This document shows, in pieces, positions 33,757 through 44,636 of a DNA stretch of 64,000 bases. The stretch is from contig MCGT01000003.1 in the NCBI GenBank assembly GCA_002104935.1, positions 310,001 to 374,000 on the forward strand, in the 5' to 3' direction. Numbering within the stretch: position 1 is the stretch's first letter; each line of letters opens with the position of its first letter. Below the pieces are notes generated by a model. The model worked only from the letters and a program-made list of their open reading frames with translations, did no database searches and was not told the DNA's origin. A program made the position numbers and the translations under genes. This stretch comes from Hesseltinella vesiculosa. Its lineage: Eukaryota > Mucoromycota > Mucoromycetes > Mucorales > Cunninghamellaceae.

Positions 33757-35400
33757 CTAGTCTTCCAGATTTTTGGACAGTGGCAATGGTATCATTTGAT
33801 ATTGACCCTTGTCATTATTAGATTGCTTGGTGAGCTTGTAATAATTGTACCAAATAATGCCAGCAATGGAGACAATCAAGCTAAGAGAGAGGGGGAGTCA
33901 GTGCATCAGGGATAGAAAGGGGGGTCCAAGGAGAGGAGGGGCTTACCCAAGAATGGTTTTGGAGGTCAGCACATCGCCATAAATCAAGACCGAAAGGGAA
34001 ATGACAACGACTTCCTTGCTGATACCAGCGACACTGAGGGTGACAGTGTTGGTGTTCTTGATCAGGTACAGCTCGGAAAGGGTCATGGCAAAGGCTAAAA
34101 GGCCACCGATGGCCATCAAGCCAAAGGATTCCACTACATGGTAGGCATTGTCAAAGTGACCAGAGTAACGGAATTGGTCGATGGGGTGTTCAATGACCAG
34201 GCTAAGGAACAGCATGGTGACAAACATGATGGGGCTGAGGTAGTACAGGGTGGCGATGGGGCTGTGGATGCCCAGACGATCCTGTTGGAGGAGCAGCTGG
34301 GTCATGTTCCATCGTAGGCCCGAGGCCACAGCTGCTACCAACACTAGCGTGAAGCCCAACGTGTCAAACTTGGTTTCACCCTCGACGGTCAAGAACACGC
34401 CCGACACAATGACAAAGATGATCATGACCAGTCTCCATCGAGGTTTTTCAAATCCAAACATAAACGAGAACAGCAATACCCATACGGGTGTGCTTGATTT
34501 GACCATGGTATAAAAAGACAGGGTAATGAAGACCAGTGAGGCATTGGCACAGCAAATTTCTATGGCAGCTGCTACGCCACAAGGCACCTATGCAGGAATG
34601 AAGTGCTCTGTCCTTTTTTTTCATTTAGAAGATTGGCTTACCACTTTATGGAAATAATCATAGGTGGAGGGATGATGAGGAGGACCTTGCTGGGACTTGG
34701 GCTCGCCTCGCCATCGGTCACCGTCAAAGGTGATCATAAAAAAGGTAATGATGGAATGTAGGCCAGCATGAATGGCGCTGACCAGCAAAGGGAGTTGGAA
34801 GTTGAAGTGATCCTTCCCCATGAGGTTCTTGTTGTAAAGCGACAGAGAGGTTGAAAAGAAATACCAGGACAGGATATAAAGGACATTCTTGAGGAGATGG
34901 TGGTGCTGGGGTTGGATCAAATGACGAGTCAGATCCGTCTTGCCGGGCTGGTTGATTTGGATGGAGATACTGCCTTTTTCAGGCAGGGTAGGTAGGTGTG
35001 TGGTGAAGGGTGACGATCGCTGCTTCTGTTGGACAGGCGATGTTTGTGCGTTGGGATAATTGCCAGTGTAGATTTTCAGAAGGGGTGGTAGGGATCCTCG
35101 TCGGCCGGCAGTTGAGCCATCCAAGCTGGAGGAGCCTGGACTGTGGGCGGTGTTCATGTACGGTGATGGTGGAGGTGGGCTCTTTTTGGGAAGGGCTGGT
35201 GAGGGCGCTTGATGATGTGCAGATGAACTACGATGATGGCCTGCTTGTCGTTTAGATGGATGGACAGATGAACTGGCAACAGCCGATTGTTTGTCGGCAT
35301 CGAGGCTTGCCAGGTCGGTCTGCACGGGTCGTTCAGCGTCGCCACTTTTACGCTTCTTTTCATCATGGATTGTCACTGGTACAATGTCATCCATGGCCAT
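33757..35400 (-). CDS. SLC35C2-like nucleotide-sugar/triose-phosphate transporter, 507 aa
   Basis: Member of the drug/metabolite transporter superfamily (TPT/SLC35C2 branch), expected in Golgi or ER membranes; substrate not predictable. Exons: 35400-34642, 34587-33947, 33880-33757; 508 codons with stop. The N-terminal 170 residues are Ser/Pro/His-rich and cytosolic-looking. The core has about ten membrane segments: VLYILSWYFFSTSLSLYNK, LVSAIHAGLHSIITFFM, SLVFITLSFYTMVKSSTPVW, VLLFSFMFGFEKPRW, LVMIIFVIVSGVFL, LGFTLVLVAAVASGLRWNMT, LSPIMFVTMLFLSLV, SFGLMAIGGLLAFAMTLSEL, TLSVAGISKEVVVISLSVLI and LIVSIAGIIWYNYYKL. The MVKSSTPVW and SGLRWNMTQLLLQ motifs match the SLC35C2 group. The long disordered N-terminus is unusual next to animal homologues. 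Confidence 0.87.
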
Positions 35401-35756
35401 TCAATATCTAGTGCTAGATCAATTAATGGGATCCTTGAGTGTGTGAAAAAAAAGAAAAGAGCTGGGTGTCCCAATTTTTTTCCTCCTCACTTGAACCCCA
35501 AATCTCCTTTTTTTCCCATTCTTCATGCTTGCCACGCACAAAAATTCTCTGAAAAAAAAAAGCTGTTCATTTAAAAATAACGGGGGGGGGAGAGGCATTT
35601 TCTTTATTCAGGTAACCAAGACAAAAAAAAAGTTTATGTATAAAAATGAAGAAATGCGGCGGTAAGAAAGGGAAGAGAGTGTATCAACAAAGAGAGTGGT
35701 CATCAAACATAAAGTGTACTTTTTTTTTGCAACCGTATCAACAGGAAAAAGATCCA

Positions 35757-36346
35757 TTAAGCAGTGTTTCGAAGCACTATCAAAAGTGTAGATGTGATCA
35801 GTAAAGGCGTGTTGAAAGAGGGATGATGTGTTGGCTCTTTTACCAAGGACGACAGTGTCACCACGGAGGAACATCTTGCTGACGAAGCGATCCTTGTTCA
35901 CAGCTTTAGATTTGGTGCCTTTACCAGTTTTGGGAGTTTCGGTCCACATCTAATCATAATGAAGAAGAGTGAGCAACCAGGCAAATGTGAAAAGCATGAT
36001 TATTTTGATTGGAATGTTTTTTTTTTTTTTTTTACCTCTTTGACGTTTTCCAAAACCATGTTGCAATGACGATCAAAGGCCTTGACACGAGCCAGCAGCT
36101 TGTGGTTATTACGACAGCTGATCAAGATTTGATTGTTGTTTTTGACGGCTTGCTGCAAAACGGACAATGGCCCGGTGTTGAACTCAAGCTCTTCCATTTG
36201 ATGAAGCTCTTCTTCGGTCAAGTCGTTTTTTGATTTCGTAGCAGCTGAACTATAAAATGCATCAAGTAAACGAGAAGGAACATGAGTCTTCTCTGTTTTT
36301 TTTTATTTGGCATGTTCTCTTCCTGTCTCGTTGGTTATTACCTCAT
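35757..36346 (-). CDS. SMD2: Small nuclear ribonucleoprotein Sm D2, 114 aa
   Basis: Core Sm-ring protein of the spliceosomal U1, U2, U4 and U5 snRNPs. Exons: 36346-36342 (only ATGAG coding), 36249-36036, 35949-35844, 35776-35757; 115 codons with stop, phases agree. Sequence runs [20 protein letters not shown], then [49 protein letters not shown] (Sm1), then [20 protein letters not shown] and LRNTA (Sm2). Both Sm motifs are intact. Length is close to human SmD2 (118 aa). The first and last exons contribute only 5 and 20 coding nucleotides, so simple frame reading misses both ends. The start is chosen because the joined MSS... matches SmD2 N-termini and no other ATG works. Confidence 0.9.
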
Positions 36347-38494
36347 CGTGTCAATTTATTCGTCAAGGATTGGAAAAGAAAAAAAGTTGAAAACAAAAAA
36401 AAAAAGTGCGGCGGAAGGAAACAAGCCTGAAATGGACATGCGGGAGCTCAATTTCCAAGCTGACGCCGTCTTGCCTCGTCAGTCAAAGTCTGAAGTATTG
36501 CTGTTTTAGCCTGCTGACTCTCTTCTCTTTTGTTATGGGGGGGGGGGTAAGAACCCCAGGAAACAAGCCATCCTTTTATAAGCTGCTTCCTTATTGTATG
36601 GAGCCGGCGAGTTATGAGGTCGGTTTGCCAACAAGAATGAAAGAGGAGAAAAATGGGTTTTGAATCATTTCCTCGCTGCCACCATCATCAGCCTTTTTTT
36701 TTTTTTTTTTTTTTTTTTGGATCCGTGAATACATTTTTTAGCAGGCAAACCAATCGGGCGAGCTGTCAATTATTATCTAGTGCGTGCGAAAGTAAATCAG
36801 GTGAAAGGTAAATCAAGCGTGCGACACCTTGCGACATTGACTCTGTCCGGCTTTTTTTGATGATAAAAAAAAGAATTTGTGGCTGCACAAGGCCATCACA
36901 ACAAATACAGTACTAGCCTCGATCATCCAAAAGCCCAAAGTCCATACCACCATTTGCAAACTGTTCCAATACCGGCCATCTCTTCATTCGATGTCTTTCC
37001 GCTTCAACGTCCCTCTTCTCAGCTTGGCTCGGCAAAAACCGGGGGTTAATAAATGGCATGTCTACAGTGCCCGGCAACAGAAAAAAGCGGTATATGTAGT
37101 AAGATGAAAGAAAGAAAGAAAAAACGCAGAAACACTTTCCACTTGCCTTTGTGAGCTTCGTATTGTACAAAGGAAGAACCTCGTCCCCTTGATTTTTTTG
37201 GCCAGCTCGCCTTGCGGGTCCTCAGGGAACATGGACATTCAAAGATGTCAAGGCAAGGTTGGCTGGGCAATCTTCCCCGATGCGCCCGACTTGTTCAGAG
37301 GCACCTTGGTTCATGATAGATGGCATGCTCCCATGCAAGACTATTTTTTTGCTTTGAGGTTGAACACGTCAAGCCAAACATTTTATTTGCCAGTACGTTT
37401 AACAGAGGAGAAAGAGAAAGGTCACGGCAGGGGCTATTGCAGGGAGAACAACACATAGGAAATGGAGGATCAGAGAAATCGAGCGAGGGCGTAAATTTCT
37501 CCAGCCAGGTCAGGGCTAATTGACACCAGACTTGGCATGCAGCGAGCCCTGGCTGAGAAAACAGAACATGACTCCTGGGGCTGAAGAAGGGATGGAAATA
37601 GAAATTTGTACGCATTTGCAGACATCCAGACTTGGCTGGGCCAAAATCCAATTCATCTGCTGGGGGAGCATTCATTGGGAGTGGAATAAAAAGCTTGCAG
37701 CTGGCTACACTGCAAACACGCAATCACGCCATCGTGTGTGAGAGGCTCACGTGTCGGACTTGCCATTTTTCGCTGCTGGGCTTTGGATGGTGTGGGGGTT
37801 GGCTTCCTATTGTAGTTTTGCCTGCCTACGCAGTAATACGAGATCACACTACAGGTCTGCATTTCGCAACCGAAAAGCCTAAAGTGCGCAGTCCACGAAC
37901 ATGATCTTCCCCTGGGAGCTGGTAGAGGGGGTTCATCGATTTTACGTCCCCTCAGCGTATCCTCATTTACTTTGCGCTCGTTGTGTTTGTTAATTGAAGG
38001 CAAATGTTTCCTGATAGCGACGAGTGAAAGAGGGACTGGACAGGGGAAAGTGAGTGATCAGCACGCATGGTGTGTTGTTTCCTAGGCACAGATGCAGTAC
38101 AAGCACAAAGTGAGCATAAAAGATGGATTGCATTTGGAGGTCATGTAGAAGAGAAGGGCGCCAATCATTGACATGGGCACCCTTCTTGCCCCTGAAAAAG
38201 AATCGGTGTAACAAGCAAAATGGTCAAGGCATTGGCAGTTGAACAAAAAAGAACGAAAGCATGCAATAGCTTTCGATTTTTAATATGAAAAATATATATA
38301 TAAAAAAAATACAACGAATACTGTAAGATGATGAAACTAAGGGGTAAAAAAAAAAAAAAAAAAAAAAGAGAGATACTGTGCAAATCTAGTACATGACCAA
38401 AAACGGGAAAGCATCAACGCCGAGACGCATTATTCCTTTTTTCAGTGGGTGGATGAAACGGACTGGAATTTTTTTGCGCCATTTTTTTAATTAA
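36347..38494. other. Gene-poor interval, 2.1 kb
   Basis: No recognised gene. Contains a T-run of about 28 (36692-36719), a TTGCGACATT motif at about 36825 also found downstream of the Fanzor gene, and a short frame from 36991 (MSFRFNVPLLSLARQKPG) that could not be extended convincingly. The right end, with a poly-A run at 38346-38366, is the 3' flank of the MGCC gene. Confidence 0.45.
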
Positions 38495-38808
38495 TTAAGA
38501 TTTTGTTTCAGGATCCTTCTTTTCGCCTGTTGTTAAAGGATGGATTCGTTTAGAGTGAAGTGACATTGGCGTCTGGAAAGTGGGGTTGGGTGATGTGAGG
38601 TTTTCTGTTATTGAGGGCTTTTCCTCCAAAATGGTCTCGTTATTGTCAGATACGCGGATAAAATGTGTACCCTGGCCTTCAGGGACATGACGTGCAATGC
38701 CTTGGTCATCAATAGTGACTTCGTAGACTGTTGGCTATGGTAAAAAGTGAGTTTTGGTTGCTTCTTTAGAACCGTCCTTACCTTTTCCGATGATTGACAG
38801 CAGCCCAT
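38495..38808 (-). CDS. Tiny doubly acylated MGCC protein, 88 aa
   Basis: Two exons, 38808-38782 (MGCCQSSEK) and 38734-38495, joined by a 47-nt GT-AG intron; 89 codons with stop. Gly2 plus Ser-rich positions 6-7 make an N-myristoylation signal, and Cys3/Cys4 are likely palmitoylated, so membrane anchoring is expected. The second exon starts PTVYEVTIDDQGIARHVPEG, followed by QGTHFIRVSDNNETILEEKP, then a Ser/Thr/Pro-rich basic tail ending PETKS. No known family was recognised; the N-terminus resembles that of LAMTOR1/Ragulator proteins (MGCC) but the rest does not. The clean splice and acylation signature support a real gene. Confidence 0.6.
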
Positions 38809-38978
38809 TGTATCGTTGTATAGTATGTGGGGAAAAGACACAGGAGAGAAGGAGGGAAAGAGAAAGAAGGGAATCAAGCAGTATTATTTATTTGTGAAAA
38901 AAAAAGGTTCGCCCCCTTGCTGACCTTGCGTCAAACAAATAAACATAAAAATACCATGCGAAATCCCAGCTCTTTGGC

Positions 38979-39084
38979 TCACGACGAATCATTTTCATCG
39001 TCACTATCACTCCATGTGTCCATCTGTATAAACATAAAATAAAAACATGAGTTCATATGATGCCAACACCCTCTTGGTTGCATG

Positions 39085-39117
<33 letters not shown>

Positions 39118-40686
39118 CTGGATATCGTCTTGTGGAAAAGGTTGGGAGGGGTTGGCTGAGGAGGAAGGGGCCAGGGTAGGGGTAGGGTTGGCTTCCCAGA
39201 CAAGGATGTCACCTTCATTGGAGCCACTATAGATTTCTTGGTGCGAGGCCCGTTGCTCGACACAGGTCACCCGACCATATGCACCTCTCAGTCGCTTTGT
39301 CAACTTGCCATCCAATAGGCCATACACAAGCACCTGCTGGTCATCGCTTGGCACAAACAGCAAAGGCGGCCAAACGTCTGCATCCGAGATGACTGGTTGA
39401 AGGCGTGATTTATACCGGTTGCGGAAGTAACTGCCATAGTTCACCAGCATGTTTTTTCCCGTGGTAGTGTCCCACAGTCGAATCTTTTCGTCCTTGCCGA
39501 GGGTCACTAAATACTGGCCGTCAGCCGATGCCGTCAGCCCATTGACCGGTCGACCGCCATGGGCTGTGTTTGTCTCGCCCAGAGGGTCGGCTGTGAAGAA
39601 AAAAAAAATGGCTGAGCTTCTTTGTGGTCTGTCTTTTTCACAAACCTCCATTTTCTTGATCCAAGGAAGCTAAACAGGCGGAGGCTCGTCGAATATCCCA
39701 CACACGTACTGTGCCATCACTCCTGTCAAAGAGAATGAGTTGCACAGCATAGAGGGGGAGGGAGGGGCCTACCCGCCACTGTATAAAGTAAATTCTTGAC
39801 TGGGTGACCAAAGGCATGAATAGACTTCGCCAACATGATCCGATAAGGAATGGGTGAAAGCACCGCTTCGTAAATCACACAATCGTATCCTTGGTTCCGC
39901 CGCTGCAGCTATGGAGTATAAAAATGAATAAAAGGTCCTTTCCCTCGCCCATGGGTTACCTGCCACCAGTGAATGCGAGGCAATGGGTGAGATCGCTTGG
40001 CAATGAACCAAAGAATCCAAGGGAAATGTGCAGGCCACCTGTGCGTAAAATAATGTGAGAGATCAGGAAAACGATGAAAAACAAGGGTTTGCGACTTGCA
40101 TTCATCTCATTCGTGTCCCAGACCCGAATGGTTTGATCATAACTGGAGCTAATAAACATGCCCGTGTCAAAGGGATACCAGGAGACACTTGACACGGCGT
40201 ACAAATGTCGATCGGCTCTGGAGAAGGCGGTGTGAGTGGGCCATTGATCCGACATGCCTTTTACCTTGACACGCTAGCGATGGGGGGTATTTTGGTCACT
40301 TTCTTTCGTGAAGAGACTTGCAAGTCATAGATATGTATCCGGCCATCGGCACCACCGGACATGAGGCTGCCATTCGAAAAAAAAAAACCGAGAAGAGGGT
40401 GAATCTCGCGGATCGTTGTTGGAGGATGGATGGACATACTATCTTTGTTCAACAGTTTCTATATCCAGTCCGTTGACGCCTCCTAAACAAAGGGAACATT
40501 GGATAGGTTTCAACAGCATGTCTTTTCAGCTTTTTGTTACGCATTGGCTTGTTTACCACGATGGACCCGTTGAATTTCCTTGTGCTGGCTTAGCTGAATG
40601 GCATAGAAGCGTTTCGTGATTTCAGCCCGTTTGATGGTGGTGGGTTGGATGGTACCATATTGCCGCCTTTTAATGTAGCCATACAT
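38979..40686 (-). CDS. ERCC8: CSA/ERCC8 homologue, WD40 DNA-repair factor, 398 aa
   Basis: Substrate receptor of the CUL4-DDB1 ubiquitin ligase in transcription-coupled nucleotide excision repair. Exons: 40686-40557, 40482-40440, 40366-40265, 40217-40100, 40038-39960, 39902-39773, 39722-39646, 39590-39118, 39023-38979; 399 codons with stop. Landmarks: IKRAEITKRFYAIQLSQHKE, IQRVHRGGVNGLDIE, YLMSGGADGRIHIYDL, VSWYPFDTGMFISSSYDQTI, RVWDTNEM, IRLCDLRSGAFTHSLSDHVG, VRVWDIRRASACLASLDQEN, TAHGGRPVNGLTASADGQYL, IRLWDTTTGKNMLVNYG and EIYSGSNEGDILVWE, covering seven blades in the CSA order. Length equals human CSA (396 aa). Two of the eight introns, after 40100 and after 39118, use GC donors (GCAAGT and GCAAAA). 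Confidence 0.92.
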
Positions 40687-40904
40687 GTGGATGATTTGTT
40701 GCGAAAAAAAGAGAACAGGCTGCGGGAAGCTGCGACCAAAAAAAGCCCATTTTTCAATGAGCGAAAGACGGTCGGCAAATGAGTCACCCGGTGCTCATTT
40801 TGCCGGGGATTCAAGTTTGTGGCTGATCTTTTCTTGCTCATCTTTCCCACTTTTTTTTTTTTTTTTTTTTTTTGACATCTCCTTCTTCTTTATTTACACC
40901 TAAA
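40687..40904. promoter_or_regulatory. Shared divergent promoter region, ERCC8/FRS2
   Basis: 218 bp separate the start codons of the minus-strand CSA gene and plus-strand Phe-tRNA synthetase gene. It contains a T-run of about 23 (40852-40873) just upstream of the plus-strand ATG. Transcription start sites are not visible. Confidence 0.55.
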
Positions 40905-42707
40905 ATGTCGACTGGCGAAGCTTTGCAAACGTATGTGCTCGAAACGTTGAACAAGGACAATGTTATTGAAAACACCAAAGACCTTAACAATGCCGATGGC
41001 CAACCTATCGAACAACTGACCTTGCTTGGTGCCCTGAACAGTCTCAAGTCCAAAGATGTAAGTGGAAGAACGACAGCAGCGAGGAACAATGCATTGACCT
41101 GTCAGCATCTGTGCCGTTTTTTTTTTTATTCTCTAGATGGTCGATTTCACCTTTATCGATCGTGAGGTGTGGTTTTTGACGGAAGAAGGCGAGCAAGTGG
41201 CTGCTCAGGGTAGTCATGAAGCTCGTGTTTTCGACCTCATTCCTTCTGGCGATGAAGGCATGACCATTGCCGATGTCCAAGTAAGCGTCCATCGGCCATG
41301 CACTGTTGATGCCATAGGACGATGACTAACATCTGTTTTAGGCCAAGTTGGGCGAGATTGCCAAGGTCGGTCAAGGCAAGGCGTTCAAGAACAAGTGGAT
41401 TTCGAAAAAGGGCGGCAACCTGGTACGACTGGTGGACACCATTGTTGACCAAACACAATCGGATCTTCAACAAATTCAAAAGCAAGGTGGCCACAGCGAC
41501 GCCAAGTTGTTGACAGATCTCAAGAAGCGCAAGTTGGCCGATAAACAGTACGCTCCCACTCGCCCGTAATCTCTCCTGACTTTTCCTTTGTCTTATAGAA
41601 AGCTGACCTCGTACCGCGTTACCAAGGGGTCGGAATTCGCTTTGGAAATCAAAAAGGAAGCCACCGACATCACCTACGAAATGCTGCAAACCGGTGAATG
41701 GAAGAACGCTTCTTTCAAGAAATACAACTTTGACGCCGTGGGGGTGCCTCCCACCGGTGGCCATCTCCACCCCTTGATGAAGGTGCGACAAGAGTTCCGT
41801 GAAATCTTCTTTGAAATGGGCTTTGAAGAAATGCCTACCAACTGCTTTGCTGAATCCAGCTTCTGGAATTTTGATGCCCTCTTCCAACCTCAACAACATC
41901 CTGCCCGTGACGCCCACGATACTTTCTTCCTAAAAGGTCTGTCGCTCGAACGAAAAAAGGAGGGGGTGGTCAACATGACTCACCCGCTGTTTTTTTTTAG
42001 ACCCTGCCACGACGGATCGCTTCCCTCGTGACTTGATGGAAAAGATTCGAGTGACACACGAAACGGGTGGTGACACTGGCTCGATCGGCTACAACTACAC
42101 TTGGAAGGAAGAAGATGCTGGCAAGATGCTCCTGCGTACACACACCACTGCCGTCAGTTCATATATGCTGTACAAGTTGGCAGAAAAGACCAAGGCTCAG
42201 GGCGCTTTCAAGCCTGCCAAGTACTTCTCGATCGATCGTGTGTTCCGCAATGAATCTGTCGATGCCACCCATTTGGCTGAATTCCATCAAATCGAAGGTG
42301 TGATTGCCGACAAGAATTTGACCTTGGGCGACCTGATCGGTTTCATGGACGTGTTCTTCAAGAAGATGGGCATGGACAAGATCCGCTTCAAGCCTACCTA
42401 CAATCCTTATACCGAGCCCTCGATGGAAATCTTCTCTTACCACGAAGGTTTGAAGAAATGGGTCGAAATCGGTAACTCGGGCATGTTCCGTCCTGAAATG
42501 TTACAACCTCTGGGTTTGCCTTCCGATGTGCGTGTCATTGCCTGGGGTCTCGGTCTCGAACGTCCCACCATGGTCAAATACGATATCTCCAATATCCGTG
42601 ACTTGTTGGGTCACAAGGTCAACATTGCTATGATCAAGGAATACCCTGTCTGTCGCTTGGATAAGAAGATGGGCAAGGAATTGGTCGGCTTGAGTAAAGA
42701 CGATTAG
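40905..42707 (+). CDS. FRS2: Cytosolic phenylalanyl-tRNA synthetase alpha subunit, 515 aa
   Basis: Catalytic subunit of the alpha2-beta2 enzyme that charges tRNA-Phe. Exons: 40905-41057, 41137-41280, 41342-41547, 41599-41936, 42001-42707; 516 codons with stop. The N-terminal DNA/tRNA-binding helical part has [16 protein letters not shown] and [14 protein letters not shown]. The class II catalytic core has [40 protein letters not shown] (motif 1 region), [71 protein letters not shown] (motif 2) and [20 protein letters not shown] (motif 3). All are as in eukaryotic FARSA. AATAAA at 42803-42808 is the probable polyadenylation signal. Confidence 0.96.
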
Positions 42708-43472
42708 ATTTTGAAAATATAGTCCGCCCTTCCCCTCCTCCAGCTTCGTCCTTTCCCCCCCCCCTCCATCCCAGAATCGCATCGACTCTTGGTCTTCGAA
42801 TAATAAACACGCATAAAAAAAATGGATGAAAATCAGCATCGGTTCAGAACACTCAAAAATCAGAGATGGAAGGCGCTGCGCGTGAAAGTCGCGCTACCAT
42901 CCATTATCGGCGTGACAAGAAGAGCTTCATTTTATTTTATCACAGCCAATGGTTTTGAGGATGCTAGCTGGAGCATGGAGGCGCAAGCTAAGGAAAAAAG
43001 AAAGTGGTAGGGCAGCTACCCTGATAAACGCTATTTTCATCCATCTGGTCGCCATAGGTGAATGGACACAGGAAACCACGATCCACTGGAATAGATAACA
43101 GCCCGGCTTTTGATCTAGACCAGTTTGTTTGTCGACATTGTCGAGAAGCCAAGAAAGGACCGTTCGATTCTCCGCAGAGTGACTTCCTTTCGTGGAAAAA
43201 GTGTAAAAAAGAAAAAAAAAAAAAAAAAGTGTTTTTCTCCTCCATCACTTTTTTTTTTTTTTTTTTTTTTTTGGTACACTTTCTACAAAGGTACGATCAA
43301 TGACAACGTCAGCTATATATTAACGAGCATCCTGCTTCCATTTAGGTTCTTATATTCCCCTCCCGGTAGTTGAACAGCCAAAAACAAGAATAAAACCAGT
43401 AAACATCGTTCCGCCGTTCCCCCCTTTCCACCCCTCCAGACGAGACACACAAACTCATCCCTTTTATAATAG
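42708..43472. other. Intergenic between FRS2 and CK2 beta
   Basis: 3' flank of FRS2 followed by sequence without coding signal; a poly-A run (43210-43227) and a poly-T run (43250-43272) are close together. The last ~75 nt probably form the first intron of the CK2 beta gene. Confidence 0.5.
42803..42808 (+). terminator. Polyadenylation signal AATAAA of FRS2
   Basis: AATAAA 96 nt after the TAG stop, in a C/T-rich 3' flank. Confidence 0.5.
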
Positions 43473-44267
43473 TGGATGACGTTAGCACTGGCTCGGACAG
43501 CGACTACTCCAAGTACTGGATTGATTGGTTCTTGAACACCAAAGGCAATGAATATTTTTGCGAAGTGGACGAAGATTACATTCTTGACCGTTTCAACTTG
43601 ACGGGTCTTAATGCCGAAGTTCAGCACTATTACCTTGAAGCCTTGGACATGATCACAGACAACTTGGGTAAAAACCTCTTGACATAAAGCATCCATGACC
43701 TGACTGTCCTTGTTTGCATAGACGAAGACAGCTTGGACGAAAAGGTACGAGATGAAATCGACAAGGTGGCTCGTCATTTATATGGATTGATCCATGCTCG
43801 CTTTGTCATTACCACACGCGGATTGGCTAAAATGGTAAACCAGAGGAGGACCCTACAAAAAGAAGCAATGGCACTCACTTTTAAAAAAGTTGGACAAGTA
43901 TAAAAAGGCCGAATTTGGACGATGCCCTCGCGTCCTCTGTAATTTACAACCCTTGTTGCCTGTTGGGTTGTCCGATATCCCTATGAACAAGACCGTGAAG
44001 CTGTACTGCCCTCGGTGTGAAGACATCTACAACCCAAAGTCATCACGCCACGCCACCATTGACGGTGCCTATTTTGGTACCTCCGTTCCTCACATGCTAT
44101 TCCAAGTCCATCCCAGCTACCTACCCACCAAGAGTGGCGATCGCTATGTACCCCGTATCTTTGGTTTCAAGGTCCACGACATTGCCGAGCAGCACCGATG
44201 GCAAGATCGTGCCAGGGAATCCTACGAAGAGAAAATCCGTGAAGAACGCAAGCGATTGGAAAATTGA
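43473..44267 (+). CDS. Casein kinase 2 regulatory (beta) subunit, ~228 aa
   Basis: Regulatory subunit that dimerises and holds the CK2 holoenzyme. Exons: start codon probably completed by an upstream exon, then 43473-43667, 43722-43834, 43890-44267. Sequence: [60 protein letters not shown], then [20 protein letters not shown] and [20 protein letters not shown]. The zinc finger is formed by the two Cys of CPRVLC and the CPRCEDIY pair; [13 protein letters not shown] and [16 protein letters not shown] complete the fold. Acceptor TATAATAG sits directly before TGGATGAC, so an exon ending in A would give ATG-GAT-GAC; a candidate donor is at about 43399-43404 (ccA|GTAAAC). No alternative in-frame ATG fits. 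Confidence 0.92.
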
Positions 44268-44636
44268 TCGCTGCCTACCTATTATTTTGAACGACTCATC
44301 CACTCTCTTTTTTTCTCTGCATTTGAAAATCATCCTCTCTCTTTCCCCTTACACATCACCCTTGCCACCTCCTGTCATTATAGCTACCTCTTGTTGAGGT
44401 GTTTTATTATTGGTTTTTTTTTTTTTTTTTTTTACTTTGGATATCTTGTTTTGTGAATTATTGGAAATGAATTTATTTGCTTCCTTGTTCTTGTATTTTT
44501 ATTCACTTTTTCCAAAGACGTTGTGATGTTTGCGTTCATTGTTCAACATTCATTGTTTGCAAGCTGCATAAAAAATTCAGCCGTGCTCCGATTTTTTTTT
44601 ATTCTCTTTCACCCATTCCTTTCCTTTTTATGACCT
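44268..44636. other. Intergenic between CK2 beta and membrane-protein gene
   Basis: C/T-rich then T-rich sequence with a 17-nt T-run (44415-44433); no coding signal. Confidence 0.5.

Noticed and set aside
36991..37107. Short plus frame MSFRFNVPLLSLARQKPG... as a possible small mitochondrial protein gene
   Set aside because: Only one plausible exon; joining it to downstream acceptors gives no recognisable continuation and the phase options are arbitrary.
41237..41917. 226-codon antisense frame opposite the Phe-tRNA synthetase gene
   Set aside because: Complement of a highly conserved coding region; the sequence has no independent motif.
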